A stretch of DNA of 64,000 nucleotides from Ligustrum vulgare. Its lineage: Eukaryota; Streptophyta; Magnoliopsida; Lamiales; Oleaceae. How positions within the stretch are numbered: position 1 is the first letter of the stretch; each line of letters opens with the position of its first letter. A program made the position numbers and the translations under genes. Positions 33,571 through 46,041 of the stretch are shown one piece after another. The DNA lies in the NCBI GenBank assembly GCA_963555705.1, contig OY743170.1, positions 15,669,596 to 15,733,595 of the forward strand. Reading direction: 5' to 3'. The notes under the pieces were generated by a model. It was not told where the DNA came from, made no database searches, and saw only the letters and a list, made by a program, of their open reading frames with translations.

Positions 33571-35505
33571 TATCTCTGTTATCATCTACTAAATCTCGTT
33601 TGTGATGTAAATGAATTTGCATGTCTAACCTCAATTCTCTTAGTGATTGCATACCATACTATGCTCTTAGTTCCAAACGATAAAATTCTAAGCAGAGTTT
33701 CCTTTGAAATTTGGACTTATTCAAACCGTAAGCATACTTCATAACTCACAATAATAAGTAATTCCACATTTGATCACAACGATCTAAAAATTGACCACAA
33801 TTTCATCAAACTTCAATATCATAAAAAAATATTCCAGAAAATCAATTTATAATTCCTCAACATAGAAATTTCAAATCATAGTCGTCAATATCACAATATC
33901 ACTTCCTTCAATACCTTAATTGGCTCAAAAGATTACTCATACTTATATTTATAAGTCATAAATCATATTCCCAAAATTTAATCACAAGGCCAAAGTTCAT
34001 AATAAATTTCTCTTCAATATAGAGGCATAATTCACTTACTCAACATAATATCCATTACTTAATTCCCAATAACCAAATCTTTAAATCTCTAACTTCATAA
34101 TGCTTCTCATAAAAGTCTCATTAAAATCATATCACTTATAATCTTAACATCTCATAAAAATTCATAAAATTGGCTCGCTATTTCTCATTAAATCTAAATG
34201 ATAGATAATCTGAACATATTTCTAATCATTTCTGTTGACTTCTCATACTTAATGCCATGTCTAAAATCAATTATGCAAAGTCCATTTAAGGTTTATCATT
34301 TCTAAACTCGAGGACAACAATTATTTTGAAAATCATTCTTAAGTCATATTATTCCCATTATGCTCAACACCCGTTCTCTTTCTTTCTTTTCTTTCTGAAT
34401 TTTTTTTTTTTTTTTTTTTTTTCAGAATTGAAACTTGAAGAGTGGTACCAATAATCATCCACAGTTTTTCCTTGCTTTTAAGCAAAGGTAGTGATAAAGG
34501 GATAAATTATTGAACCGAAAATTGAAACTTGAAGAGGAAGTACTAATAACCATCCACAGTTTTTCCCTTGTTTTTACACAAAGGTAGTGATAAAGGGATA
34601 AATTATTGTACGAATTCATTATCAATTTTGTTTGTTTAATATATTATTCCATATATTTTGGGCAAAAGTTACAACCCAACTTAATTTCTAATTGAGTCAA
34701 TCTTACTAAGCTTAATATGCACCAAAATTCATATAAATATCCTCTCTGTCTCATGATTCTACATTGAAAAGAATAAAAAAATTGAGTCTTCTATCAATTT
34801 ATATCATACTTGACATGTATATTATGTGTAACACATAAAGATTCATAACATATGAAGATTTCATACTTAACATGTCTTAATAAAATCGTAAATGACTTGC
34901 AAAGCATATAACATACCTGGTTCGAGGAGTCAATACGTGGAGAGTGACATAGTAGAGTGATGAGTTAAAATATTTCATATAATCTTATTTTCCTTTAATC
35001 AACAATAATTTAATGTGGTTGTATCCAAATCAACATTTTCTTGAATCATAATTCCTAATTAATCACAGTCTTCAAAACAAATCCAATATCGATATAGTAA
35101 TTATCTCCCCATCAATAATTAATAACTTAACCCAAATAAAATTTATCGTCAAATCTTATTTTTCCTTTAGTCCCCGAACTTCTAGAAATTTATCAAAGAC
35201 ATCAATATAAACATCATATCACTAACTAATTATATTCCATAAAATTTTCAGGACATTACAAACTCCCTTGCTTAAAATGAATTTTGTCCTTGAAATTCGC
35301 ACATCAAATTTCATCATGCTTTTCAAAATCATAACCATACTTGACATGTGAAAATTCAATTTTTTTTTATAATGAATAGTGATTTCGTTCACTGTTCATC
35401 ATGAATAGCACGTCGTTTTACTGTTCACGTGAATAGTGATTTTTTTTTTTTTTTTTTAAGAAATAAAATTTCAAAAATCTACATAATCGTTTTTAAAACT
35501 CTTTT
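33571..35505. other. Remaining interior of the cargo element, no gene
   Basis: AT-rich, with no recognisable coding block on either strand. A T-run is at 34400-34422, and a tandem pair of about 94 bp units at 34427-34613. Near 35240-35310 a short segment resembles the LTR-end/polypurine block at 30811-30850 (cattacaaactccc..gaattttgtccttgaaatt), possibly a relic of another related element. Near 35370-35450 there are inverted copies of GAATAGTGA/TCACTGTTC. Confidence 0.55.
34427..34613. repeat. Tandem pair of about 94 bp units
   Basis: Two units beginning ATTGAAACTTGAAGAG and ending GGGATAAATTATTG, about 90 percent alike by eye, following a T-run. Confidence 0.8.
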
Positions 35506-35518
35506 CTCTGATACCAAC
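35506..35518 (-). promoter_or_regulatory. Primer-binding site of the cargo element
   Basis: Minus strand GTTGGTATCAGAG, matching the initiator tRNA-Met type, two bases inside the right LTR. Together with the polypurine tract it fixes the minus orientation. Confidence 0.85.
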
Positions 35519-36030
35519 TGTGACGACCCGAATTCTCGACCATTCGAGTGCCACTAAAAGTGACTCATATCATATTATCGAGACTTAAATAGTAATGTAA
35601 AATTATTCAAAAGAATAATTAGAATCCCATAATTTTATTTGTGAATAAAAATAGAACATAATTTTCTTACATAAAGTTCAACATAATTATCTCATCAATC
35701 TTAACCACTTTTGCCACTTCCATGTTGACCGCCTCGAACCTTCAATTATCTGAAAATGGTAAATATCGTGGAGTGAGATTTATAAAATCCCAGTAAGTAT
35801 ACCAAGCATAAATTTTCTTTTGAAAGCATATGGATCATTTTCATCATAACATAGGATAGGATCGAAATACTCATAAACATAGGGAGACACAAGAATTTTA
35901 CCGAACTTAAATAGAAAGAATTCTTATGTGTAGCGCTACTAAACTCCGGTCCCCTTAGCATAATCATAAACATATAATATGGAACCCATAACAATCTTGT
36001 GAGATTGATTTCATAGCAATGATCCAAACA

Positions 36031-36844
36031 TTTTTATAAAAACATAAGATATACTTACTTTTCATAAAAACATACTTACTTTTCATAAAAACATAAGGTG
36101 TATTTACCTTTCATAAAAACATACTTACTTTTCATAAAAACATAAGATATACTTACTTGTCATAAAAACATACTTACTTTTCATAAAACATAAGGTGTAT
36201 TTACCTTTCATAAAAACATACTTACTTTTCATAAAAACATAAGATATACTTACTTGTCATAAAAACATACTTACTTTTCATAAAAACATAAGGTGTATTT
36301 ACCTTTCATAAAAACATACTTACTTTTCATAAAAACATAAGATATACTTACTTGTCATAAAAACATACTTACTTTTCATAAAAACATAAGGTGTATTTAC
36401 CTTTCATAAAAACATACTTACTTTTCATAAAAACATAAGATATACTTACTTGTCATAAAAACATACTTACTTTTCATAAAAACATAAGGTGTATTTACCT
36501 TTCATAAAAACATACTTACTTTTCATAAAAACATAAGATATACTTACTTGTCATAAAAACATACTTACTTTTCATAAAAACATAAGGTGTATTTACCTTT
36601 CATAAAAACATACTTACTTTTCATAAAAACATAAGATATACTTACTTGTCATAAAAACATACTTACTTTTCATAAAAACATAAGGTGTATTTACCTTTCA
36701 TAAAAACATACTTACTTTTCATAAAAACATAAGATATACTTACTTGTCATAAAAACATACTTACTTTTCATAAAAACATAAGGTGTATTTACCTTTCATA
36801 AAAACATACTTACTTTTCATAAAAACATAAGATATACTTACCTT
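36031..36844. repeat. 98 bp higher-order tandem array in the right LTR
   Basis: Exact counterpart of 28990-29803 at +7041. Confidence 0.9.
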
Positions 36845-37066
36845 TTAAAAGATTAAAATGAAGTGTTGTAGTAAATGGACCAAAACTTTCTTGACCACCT
36901 TGAATTTCTCTTACTTGTGGATTTTGTCAAGAGATTGGAAATAAGTGTATATGTGTAGAGTTGTGTGTAAAAGAGATGGGTTTAAATAGATGTATAAAGT
37001 TGGCATATTGTAAACATAATCATTCAATTCTATTAATTTTAACACATCCTTTTCTTAAAGTAAAGC

Positions 37067-37522
37067 ACCATTCATATACTTTTCCATATTTATACAAATA
37101 TTATGCTCTTCATGATTACATATAATGGAGTCTTATCAACCATTCATATACTTTTCCATATTTATACAAATATTATGCTCTTCATGATTACATATAATGG
37201 AGTCTTATCAACCATTCATATACTTTTCCATATTTATACAAATATTATGCTCTTCATGATTACATATAATGGAATCTTATCAACCATTCATATACTTTTC
37301 CATATTTATACAAATATTATGCTCTTCATGATTACATATAATGGAGTCTATAATTCATTCATATACTTTTCCATATTTATACAAATATTATGCTCTTCAT
37401 GATTACATATAATGGAGTATATAATTCATTCATATACTTTTCCATATTTATACAAATATTATGCTCTTCATGATTACATATAATGGAGTATATAATTCAT
37501 TCATATACTTTTCCATATTTAT
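37067..37522. repeat. 72 bp tandem array in the right LTR
   Basis: Exact counterpart of 30026-30481 at +7041. Confidence 0.9.
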
Positions 37523-37857
37523 TAAATTAAGATTCTCATAATTATTATATATAATGGAACCTCTCATGCTTGCATATATTTTCTTAATTTCAATAATAAA
37601 AATAATTTTTGTATAAATAAATATTGGGATAACATTGAATTAAGTACTTGGACTTAATATACTTTAAATCAAGAGAATGGAGATATTTTTAGAAATTCGG
37701 AATTTAATTTAAAATCGAACGATCTCGATTATTTCTTGACTTGGCTATACGAATACGTCGTGGCGTTAACTTAATAAAAATGGGTGAAATAGTAGCGACA
37801 CGATTTTCTATTAAAATAATTATTAATCGCGTAAAAATTCTTGGTCGCTACAGTACA

Positions 37858-40212
37858 ATAGTTTCATTATCAACCTTCAAAGATATATATTTTTCTACAT
37901 AAACAAAAGACTATCATTCATCCACTCATCACCCATTCAATTGCGCAATCTATCCTTCACAATGCTCATTGCAGAAAATACTCTCTCAACAGTAGCGGTA
38001 GCAACAGGTAGAATTAGCGCCAAAGTCAGAAGCTTATAAACAAATGAATATACCTTATTTTTCTTTGTCATTACTAACTTCTCTGCAAGATCTCCAAGGC
38101 CTTTCAATTCTTGAAATGCGTTGTTAGAGCGCATATCAAAAATATAAATTTCAAGTTGATCATCAAGTGTGAGAAGATCAAATCTTGAAAAATCTTCTAC
38201 ATAAAACTCTGCAAGTTAAATCAATCTTTTCTTATCGAAATCATAGAATGAATTTTGTGGACATAAACAAGCTACACAAAGGAGTAACTCTGTATTTACC
38301 TCTGAGAAACGATCATTCAACTCTTGAAGTTGCAAGTCCATGATAGCGTAGAATAAATCTACACAATAATGATGTAAATTTGTCACTTCCGGTGGGGGAT
38401 TACGCTGAGGATGACCACGAGGTGCACTGCGTATAAACACAGCATCCATATTGAGAACAACAATGTGATGTTGCTGACAAAAAGGATGAATTTCTTCCAA
38501 AAACAAATCCCACTCATTGTCTCTCATCATTTGGAGTCGTTGTTTGCATATTTTCACCAAGTTCATTGCATTCACAATATCTTGATCTTTCAATTGTAAT
38601 GCCTTTGACAACTCATTTGAAACTCCTAAGACTTTTTTTCATCAAGTGTAGATTAAATGCAAAATCAAACAAATGTATCGACTCCAATAAATTGAATGCC
38701 TCACTTTTCTGATCACTAGAACTAGATTCATCTTCTGAAATAAATTTAAGTACATCACTAACAAAAGAGAACATTGAAAGCAAACTGATCAAAGAATTAT
38801 AATGTGACCCCCAACGTGGATCACCATAACGCTGAAGAGTGGTTTCTTGATTAAGTCCCCGTCCACTTAAACCATCACCTCTCCCCAATGCCTCAACGAT
38901 AAAGTCTGAATGTTTCTCTCTAAGCAGATCATAACGTTTGCAAGATGCTACAATAATATTTACAACATCACCAACCACACGAAAGAAATTAGAAATTGGA
39001 ATATTCTTCTTTGCCACAGCTACAAGAGCTAGCTGAAATTGATGAGCAAAACAATGTATGTAAAAGGCATATGAGTTCTCCTTCAAAATGAGTGCTTTCA
39101 GACTATTGAACTTACCTTGCACATTACTTGCCCCATCATAATCCTGTCCTCTCAACCTAGATATGCTCAAATTATATCTAGAAAATAGCATATCAATTGC
39201 AGCCTTAAGTGATAAAGCTGTAGTACTGCTAACATGCTCAACCCCTATCAAACGTTCCACTACTATCCACATAAAATAGGACTACTGACATTTGCTCCTT
39301 TACTGATACATCATGGGATTCATCAACAAGAATAGAGAATAATAAATCGCCAGCATCTTTGATAATAACATTAATCGTTTCTGCAGCATAAGCACTCGCT
39401 ATATCTTTCTAAATATCAGAAGATGTTAACTTACAATTTTTAGGAGCATTTCCCAACACCACAGATTTAATATCATCATTATGATCAACAAGAAATTACA
39501 ATTGAACTAGGAAGTTACCTGGATTGAGAGAACCTTCAGATTCATCATGGTCCCGTAATGATAACTCATGGCGCAACAGAACTCTAACACAATCAATTGA
39601 TGCCTCAAGACGAATGCGATATTCATTACGTGTTTGTATTGACTGATTATGCAAAACTGAATGAATGTGTTGATCTTGATTCATCAATGCTTCACAACTC
39701 ATTCAAGCTTTGTTATGTTCACTGTCATGATTTCCCATGTGAAGTCGAAATCTTTCTTTATTTTTCCAATATGTAAACCCTTCGCTAACAAAAGATCAAC
39801 CTCCTCCTTGATTACCATGACTTGATTTGAAAAGGTAATAGTACAAACAATAAGCGGCATCTTTTTCTATACTATACTCCAACCAACTACCAAACTCCTT
39901 AAACCAGGAAGCTTGGAAGCGTCTAAATTGGGATGCTCCGTACTGTCGTCTTGGGAATACATGATCTGAAGGTTGACAAGCACCCTTTTGCAAATATGCT
40001 CTTTGAACTTGATCGTGGATATTAATATTGTAATTCGAAATGGGAACTCTTAAACCAGGATCGGTAGGAAGTTGTGTAATATCAACATCCACTCTATTTC
40101 CATGATCAATAGGAAGATGTGTAGGATCAACATCCACACTATTTGAAGCCCCCTCGTCAACATTTTCTTCAACTATGAATTTTCTTTTAAAGAATCTATC
40201 TAAGGTCGACAT
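37858..40212 (-). pseudogene. hAT transposase (TTF-type zinc finger, hAT C-terminal dimerisation), broken
   Basis: Starts at ATG 40212 (MSTLDRFFKRK). Next come a TTF-type finger region (about 39796-39950), the central transposase body including SRLRGQDYDGASN and the FYIHCFAHQFQLALVAV block (38613-39272), a further body segment (38216-38611), and the C-terminal dimerisation domain with LPVATATVERVFSAM (37937-38134). The gene is cut by several stops and frameshifts between segments; one stop replaces an Arg just before MGDEWMNDSL. The coding frame meets the LTR insertion at 37857 and its last residues (RFQSMK..) continue at 28432-28472 on the far side. The domain order matches plant MYM/TTF-finger hAT proteins. 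It is not expected to be active. Confidence 0.88.
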
Positions 40213-40236
40213 AATTTTCCCTACTAAAATAAACAA

Positions 40237-40868
40237 GTTATAATTAGAAACTCACAAATGAACTTCACAAACTACAAATCTCAAATTAGAAAAATTTCAA
40301 ACAAAGCTAATCATTAATTAAATCAATTAAAAATATCAATTAGATAACAAGAGTACAAGATATGAGAAATAAATTACTACTTCCAAGTTCCAAATAAAAA
40401 AATAAAATCATTACACTATAAATTAAATAAATTTCAAGTAGTGGCAGACACATGCTAAAAGTTAAAATCAAAAGTCATTACAATTCATTTACCCATGCCG
40501 ACACATAAGCTAGACATTAAATTCAAAAGTCAAAAGTTAAACTTAAAGTAAAGCACCTGCCTTCTTTTGCCTTCAGCTTTCAGAATTGAGAGAAACTTGT
40601 TGTGACTTTTTCGGTGCAGGCAGGAGGCAACATTGACAGTCGGTCGTCTGGCGACTCAGCAGGTGGTCGGAGCTAAGGAGTCGGAGATGGGAGTCACTGA
40701 GTCAGCAGTCGGCGGGTTTAGGGCTGTCAGTATCTTCACTTTTGGGCCAAGCTTTGCGCTCAAACGAGCAGATATAAACTTTTTTTTTTTTTTGGGGCCT
40801 TATTCGGTCCAGACCCAAGGTCCAGCGCGGACCATGGACTGCGCTGGGCCTTAAGTGGCTCCGCCACT
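40237..40868 (-). other. 5' region of the hAT element
   Basis: Non-coding DNA between the transposase start and the right terminal repeat. It becomes GC-richer near the end (40580-40860), as is usual for subterminal regions of this group. A T-run lies at 40780-40793. Confidence 0.6.
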
Positions 40869-42179
40869 GCAAGTTAGTTATTATTATAGTAGATTTTGTT
40901 TTCCTTAACGTTAGGCTTTTTAATTTTTTTTTTCTCTTTTATAATCTCTGATAAGTGCGATTTTTACCTATCTGGCCTTAAATTTGGAATTGTGAATGTT
41001 TTAGTGTGTTTAATTACTATTTATTATTATGTAATTATATTTTAATTGTCTAAGGAAAAGCTCGATTTTGAATATGTTTGAAGGCTTAAGAAGATGACCA
41101 AAATCGTGAAAATTTGACAAAGTGAGGACCAACATGTAAACTTTCAAAATTTGAAGGACTTGTGGTGCAATTAAAAAAGGATAATACTGAAATGAAAGTG
41201 AAGATATAGGGACTCGACATATGCTAGAAAGATGGAGGAATGAATGTGCAATTTACACATTGCCAAACTGCAAATCAAGGAAAATATGCAACCTATGAGA
41301 CATATATAGGGCAAACACCTTGCGATTGCAAGGTCACCCTAAAATGAGGTAAAAAAAAAAAAAAATCAACAAATTCATGAGCCATGCAATCACATAGGTT
41401 TACCGAGCATCAAGAAATTAAGAATTTTCGTATAATTGAGATTTTGTTGGGGACTTCTTTTGGACTTCAATTTTTGTACGAAATTAGGGCTTCCGTGGGA
41501 CCTATAAATAGAACTTCTCATTCAAAATTAGAAGATGATGAATTACCACCATATTACACCACAAAATAGAGAGGGATTTAAAAAGAAATCATCAAGCAAC
41601 CTAAGATTTTTAAAGACTTCAAGGAAGAGGATCAATTCTAAATGCAAGGTCTTTATCTTCTTGATCATTTATATTTAAAACTTGGTGATATATTCTTTTC
41701 CAATTTTATTTCTCTTATTTTCAATCATATGTAACTAAATTTATAGTTGAGATGAAAGATACAACCTAATTTTGATTATTTAATTTCAATTCTCAAATTT
41801 AGCTCTTTAATAATTAAGTATTGGATTTATTTCTTCTCTTAATACATGAATTATGTGTTGACTAATTCATTGGTTTGTGGATTATAACGAGTTGACATGT
41901 GAGTTATATATATCTGGACCATGTAATAAATTTTAGCAATTTAAGAAAAAAAAATAGATATACATTGTGGTACTGGTTTTTGTGGTCATTATATAAATTA
42001 TTGTTACTGAATGCATTTAATTCAGGCTTATTCTAATTCAATATAGAGATATGTGGCTGATCTAATTAGGTAGAATTAGTTTAAACCCGAGAGAATAAAA
42101 TTAGATATAATCAAATACTAATTGTGGAAGAAAACTTGGGTTAGGGGATTTAATATGAAAACTAGATTCCAATTGTAAG

Positions 42180-43700
42180 TGATAGCCTAAGATAAACTAA
42201 CTAAGAGGGGAGTGAATTGGTTTTACAAAACTTTTTCGATAAATACTCTTAAATTTGAAACTATTAACCAATTATGAACAATAAATGATTAAGAGCACTA
42301 AACTTATCTAGGTAAAAAGATAGGGATAAAAGAACTTAGACAATTTACCAAATACTACAATAAAAGGATATTTCATAATATGAAATAAGAAATAAATACA
42401 AATGCAATGAAAATAAGTAAAATGGATAAGAGAATGCAAACGAGGATTTAAGGAGGTTCAATTAACCAACGTGATCTATGTCCTCCGTTATCGAGCTCTC
42501 CATCATGAGTAAGGCCAAATTCACTATATTGATAACTTACAACAAGGAGTATCAAATCCTTAAGTGACTTATAACAAGGAGCACTTATTCTTAAATTACT
42601 TTACAATAAGGAGTACTTATCCTTTACAATCGAGTTTTCACAAGGATCTCGAAACCATAAACAAAATACAAATAAGAATTTTACAATTGAATAAATTCTC
42701 TTAACAAATGATATGATCAAGTCAAGTATCTAGGGATTTTTAGGATAACACTTCAATAGATAACAAATATTTAAAACTCAATTGTTTACGAAAACTTTGA
42801 TAATTGATATGAAATAGTTTTGCTTGAATCAAAATTTTTTAATCAATGATCTCTCTTTCCAAATAATACTTAGTTAAGTATGAAGAGAGATATACACTTC
42901 AATAAGTGTTTGGTGATGAAGAACTCAATCAATGATTAATAATAAAGTAAGAGTAATGAGTTTTCTTCAAAATAGAATTCTTAATAAAGATATGAAAAGT
43001 TTTTGATCAATCAAGAAATTCTTTGCAATAAATGAAATAGAATGTAAAACAAAGTAAGCTCAATAATTTTCTCAATCATTTTCTCTCTTAAATGCTCTTG
43101 TAAGTTGGTAGAATTGAATGCAAGAGAGAGGGCTATTTATAGATCAAATTTCGCACATACTGACTCTTGCGGTCGACCTATTCAGCCATTCGGTTGACCT
43201 CAATATAGCCGTTGGAGTTCAAAAATAGGCAGTGCGATCGACCTGATTAAATTTTCAGTCGGCTTCGAAGCACAATGCAGTCGACCTCTTGTGATTTGCG
43301 TGAACCTCAAAAATCAGCATTTCATGATTTTGATTTTTCAAGGTTTTCTGATTAAAGTTGATTTTGAAAAAGATATTTGAATGACTTTAAAATTGTTACT
43401 TGAGCTTTATGAAGTGCATTGCCAACTATTGATGCATTTAACCTTACATAAGATTGAAAAGCTATTTGTAAATGTTAAATTCTTTGTAGGCTTCATTCTT
43501 CGATCTTCATACTATCATGGTTCATGTTTTGAACATCGCATCTTGTGTTTTTGATCTTTTTTCTTCGAGAGATGATTTGTACTTTGAATGCTTTGAAGAT
43601 TATCATTACATGAAACACTTGAAACACACTTGTTAATAACACAATATAATCTTGTTTATTATAATCGAAATAATAAGGTTAAGTTAACCATAGGTCAACA
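42180..43700 (-). repeat. Left (3') LTR of the SIRE-like element (1521 bp)
   Basis: TGATAGCC..GGTCAACA on the plus strand. A TATAAATA box on the minus strand is at 43134-43141. A 422 bp segment (43161-43582), absent from the other LTR, has repeated GTCGACC-containing motifs. Confidence 0.88.
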
Positions 43701-43714
43701 ATTTTTCCCTTTTT
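43701..43714 (-). promoter_or_regulatory. Polypurine tract of the SIRE-like element
   Basis: Minus strand AAAAAGGGAAAAAT directly before the 3' LTR. Two further G-rich purine runs on the minus strand lie upstream at 43945-43960 and 44048-44062. Confidence 0.65.
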
Positions 43715-44465
43715 AATTATGACAAACAAGATGATTTGTAAAAACAATATAGGCAATTAAAGCATATAATCAAAGTACAGGGAAATGAGAATAATTGATA
43801 TATATTCCGCCTATCTTTTGCAAACTAATAATTATTCTTTCAAAGCAAAATAGTGGCAAAATAGTGGCATATTCTATTATATAATATAATTCATTTCTAT
43901 ACATATAGATTATACATAATCAAAAGCCAACAAATCATCACATTCCCCCCCCCCCCTTTTGGCATAAGCTAAAAGGTGACATTTATCCCTTAAGCATGAG
44001 CATATGTGTGAGAAACAAAATATAGATTATCGTGAATGGAATAGTATCCCCCCTTTCTTTTTCAAGCTCATAAGGTTAATGTCCTACCACAAAATTCATC
44101 CCATTAATATTATCATAGACACACCATAACATGAATAGTATTAGTACCATATCCACAATATAACACTTGACATCATAGAAGCATATCTCAATCTCAATAA
44201 CATATTATTTCACTATCCAATCATGATCTATGAGCATATTGTTGGCATGAACAAAAAGAGATTAAGTCAACCATAGAAACGAACAATATATCCAAGAGAT
44301 GTGAAGGAAACTATGGAAATCATATCATTATATAAATCACAAAAGAGTCATAACAAGAGATCATAATAGGTCTTAAACTAAGGAGAAGAAGTATGTTAGA
44401 TAGCATAAGTATAATACCATAAGTTCACTACCATAGATAAAAAGCAAGAGAAGCATAAGTGATGG

Positions 44466-45638
44466 TCACTCCATTGGAGGAGGAGGTGGAAAAGGAAACA
44501 TGTTGTTGAATCTAGCTTGAATGTTCCCAAGCGTCTCCATGATGGTGTTTTGATTTTCCAACAATTGTTGTTAATTGTCCATCATGTGGTGTTGCATATT
44601 AACCATGCCTTCGATCGTGTTGGTGAGAGAATCAATGCGACCATTGGTTTGATTGTAGAGCTCCTCGGTGAACACCCAACCAGTCGGTGGAGCATTTTGA
44701 GGTACATGTGGATGGGGTATGTCATGAGCTCCTTCTTCCTCGTCACTCCCTTGTGCTTCTTCTTCATCTTCAATAGGAAGTGTTGAAGGTCTCGAATTCT
44801 CATCAAATCCTTGGGTATGGCAAACTCATTGTCCATGTTCCTTGAAAATTTTCATTTTCTTCAAAATGTGTTTGTCGATGGTATCGGTCGATTTTTGTTC
44901 TATAAAAGCCTCACCCTCAAGAGGAATATTGAAATGGGTAAAGATTTTAGTAAGGATCATACCATATGGAAGTCCTAGGATTTGGGAGGAGGTGCTCACA
45001 TGCTTCATGTGTTGAATGGAAATGTGAGGAAAATCAAATTTACACCCCGACAAACAAGAATCAAGCAAAAATAGGTTAAGATGTGTAACATTTTCGAGAT
45101 GTCCTTTTCTAGGGACGAAAATGTGGGCTACTATTTTATGTAAGAGCTTACAAGGGAGAGTTAGGTGATAGGTGTTAAGTTTCATGAGATGATTTATTTC
45201 CCTCCCTGTGACTTGATGGGGTGCAATAGCAGGAGTATAGCCATCACAAAGAGGAGCGCTATTTTGTGCATAAATAAGATTCTCACAAGTATCCAAATGC
45301 AAAATAGTACGCAATAGTCCTCTAGTAATTCTAACACGAATTCCTTTAACTTTACTAGAAATAGAAGTAGGAGTGTGGACAAGATTTTTATAGAATTCCC
45401 TAATGAGATTTGGATACGCTTTTTCATGAATGGCTACTATATTTGTCCAATAAATGTTTTCAATATACTCCTCTAAATGAAAAGATGGAGCTTATAAAGT
45501 AAAAACAAAGAGATCAACGAATTTACCTATAAGGATGGGACATTTTTTAATGCGATCTTCACCAGCATCTTCTTCACTATCACTTGAAGATGGAAGGAGA
45601 CGTTGTGCAACTTGCTTTACCCTTTTTCTTGGAGCCAT
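44466..45638 (-). pseudogene. Third ORF (env position) of the SIRE-like element, three in-frame stops
   Basis: One reading frame of 391 codons runs from ATG 45638 to TGA 44466-44468. It is broken only by TAA at 45492-45494, TGA at 44826-44828 and TAA at 44571-44573, with no frameshift. The N-terminus is basic then acidic (MAPRKRVKQ.., DSEEDAGED). The middle has a conserved-looking globular part with LPYGMILTKIFTHFNIPLEGE. Then comes an acidic linker (IEDEEEAQGSDEEEG), and the C-terminus is predicted coiled coil (YNQTNGRIDSLTNTIEGM..) ending in a proline run. It resembles the family annotated as putative plant transposon protein found with such elements; no signal peptide or membrane segment is visible, so an envelope role is not supported. 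Function unknown. Confidence 0.7.
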
Positions 45639-46041
45639 TGAAGTTTTGGAAGAAATTTTTTTTATTTTTGGTGAAAATTCCGAAATGTGTAGAGTAGGAA
45701 AGAAATTAGATGAAGAACTTGAAGAAAATATGGAATGAGAAGTATGGGTTTGATGTTAAATAAGTGGGAATTGAAGTGAAAACTTCGAAAATGGGGTAGA
45801 GGAGAAGAGAATTAGAGAGAGATGTGTGAAAAAGGGGTTAGGGTTTGAAGAAATGGGTAAAAATCCCCTTTTTAAAAAGCTGGAATTCGACAGTGCGGTC
45901 GACTGGTCTGGATACCACTGGAATTTCGGGTAGCAAGTATGGGTTGACCTTAAGATGACTACCGGTCGACCTCAAAGCCCTTTTTTTTTTTAAAGATGCA
46001 CTCATGTTCATATACAATTTCAAATAAATACATTTACATAT

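Larger units (their letters stand above)
28478..37852 (-). mobile_element. Cargo-bearing non-autonomous LTR retrotransposon (Ty3/Gypsy-type)
   Basis: Two 2334 bp LTRs (28478-30811 and 35519-37852) at an exact 7041 bp offset, identical as far as I can compare, with 5 bp GTACA duplications at 28473-28477 and 37853-37857. The minus strand gives TGTAGCGACC..GGTCGTCACA ends, an initiator-Met primer-binding site (35506-35518) and a polypurine tract (30812-30824), so the element reads leftwards. The 4.7 kb interior has no recognisable gag, protease, RT or integrase. Instead, on the plus strand (antisense), it carries a finger-protein ORF, an intact LOG-type ORF and a structured 3' region. LTR identity indicates a very recent insertion, so an autonomous helper must exist or have existed recently. 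Confidence 0.88.
35519..37852 (-). repeat. Right (5') LTR of the cargo element
   Basis: Same length and, by eye, the same sequence as the left LTR, including a single shared irregularity in the tandem array (one A fewer at 36184 and at 29143). It adjoins the primer-binding site, so it is the 5' LTR on the minus strand. Confidence 0.92.
28268..40869 (-). mobile_element. hAT transposon (about 3.2 kb net) interrupted by an LTR retrotransposon
   Basis: Terminal inverted repeats TAGTGACGAAGCCA (left) and, read inward from the right, CAGTGGCGGAGCCA. They are flanked by a perfect 8 bp duplication CAAGTTAG at 28260-28267 and 40870-40877, the diagnostic hAT target size. The interior encodes a decayed TTF-finger / hAT-dimerisation transposase on the minus strand. 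A 9.4 kb LTR element with its own GTACA duplication sits inside the last part of the transposase gene, so the hAT copy was in place first. Confidence 0.9.

Noticed and set aside
44466..45638. Calling the third Copia ORF an envelope gene
   Set aside because: Position fits, but no signal peptide, transmembrane segment or cleavage motif is visible.
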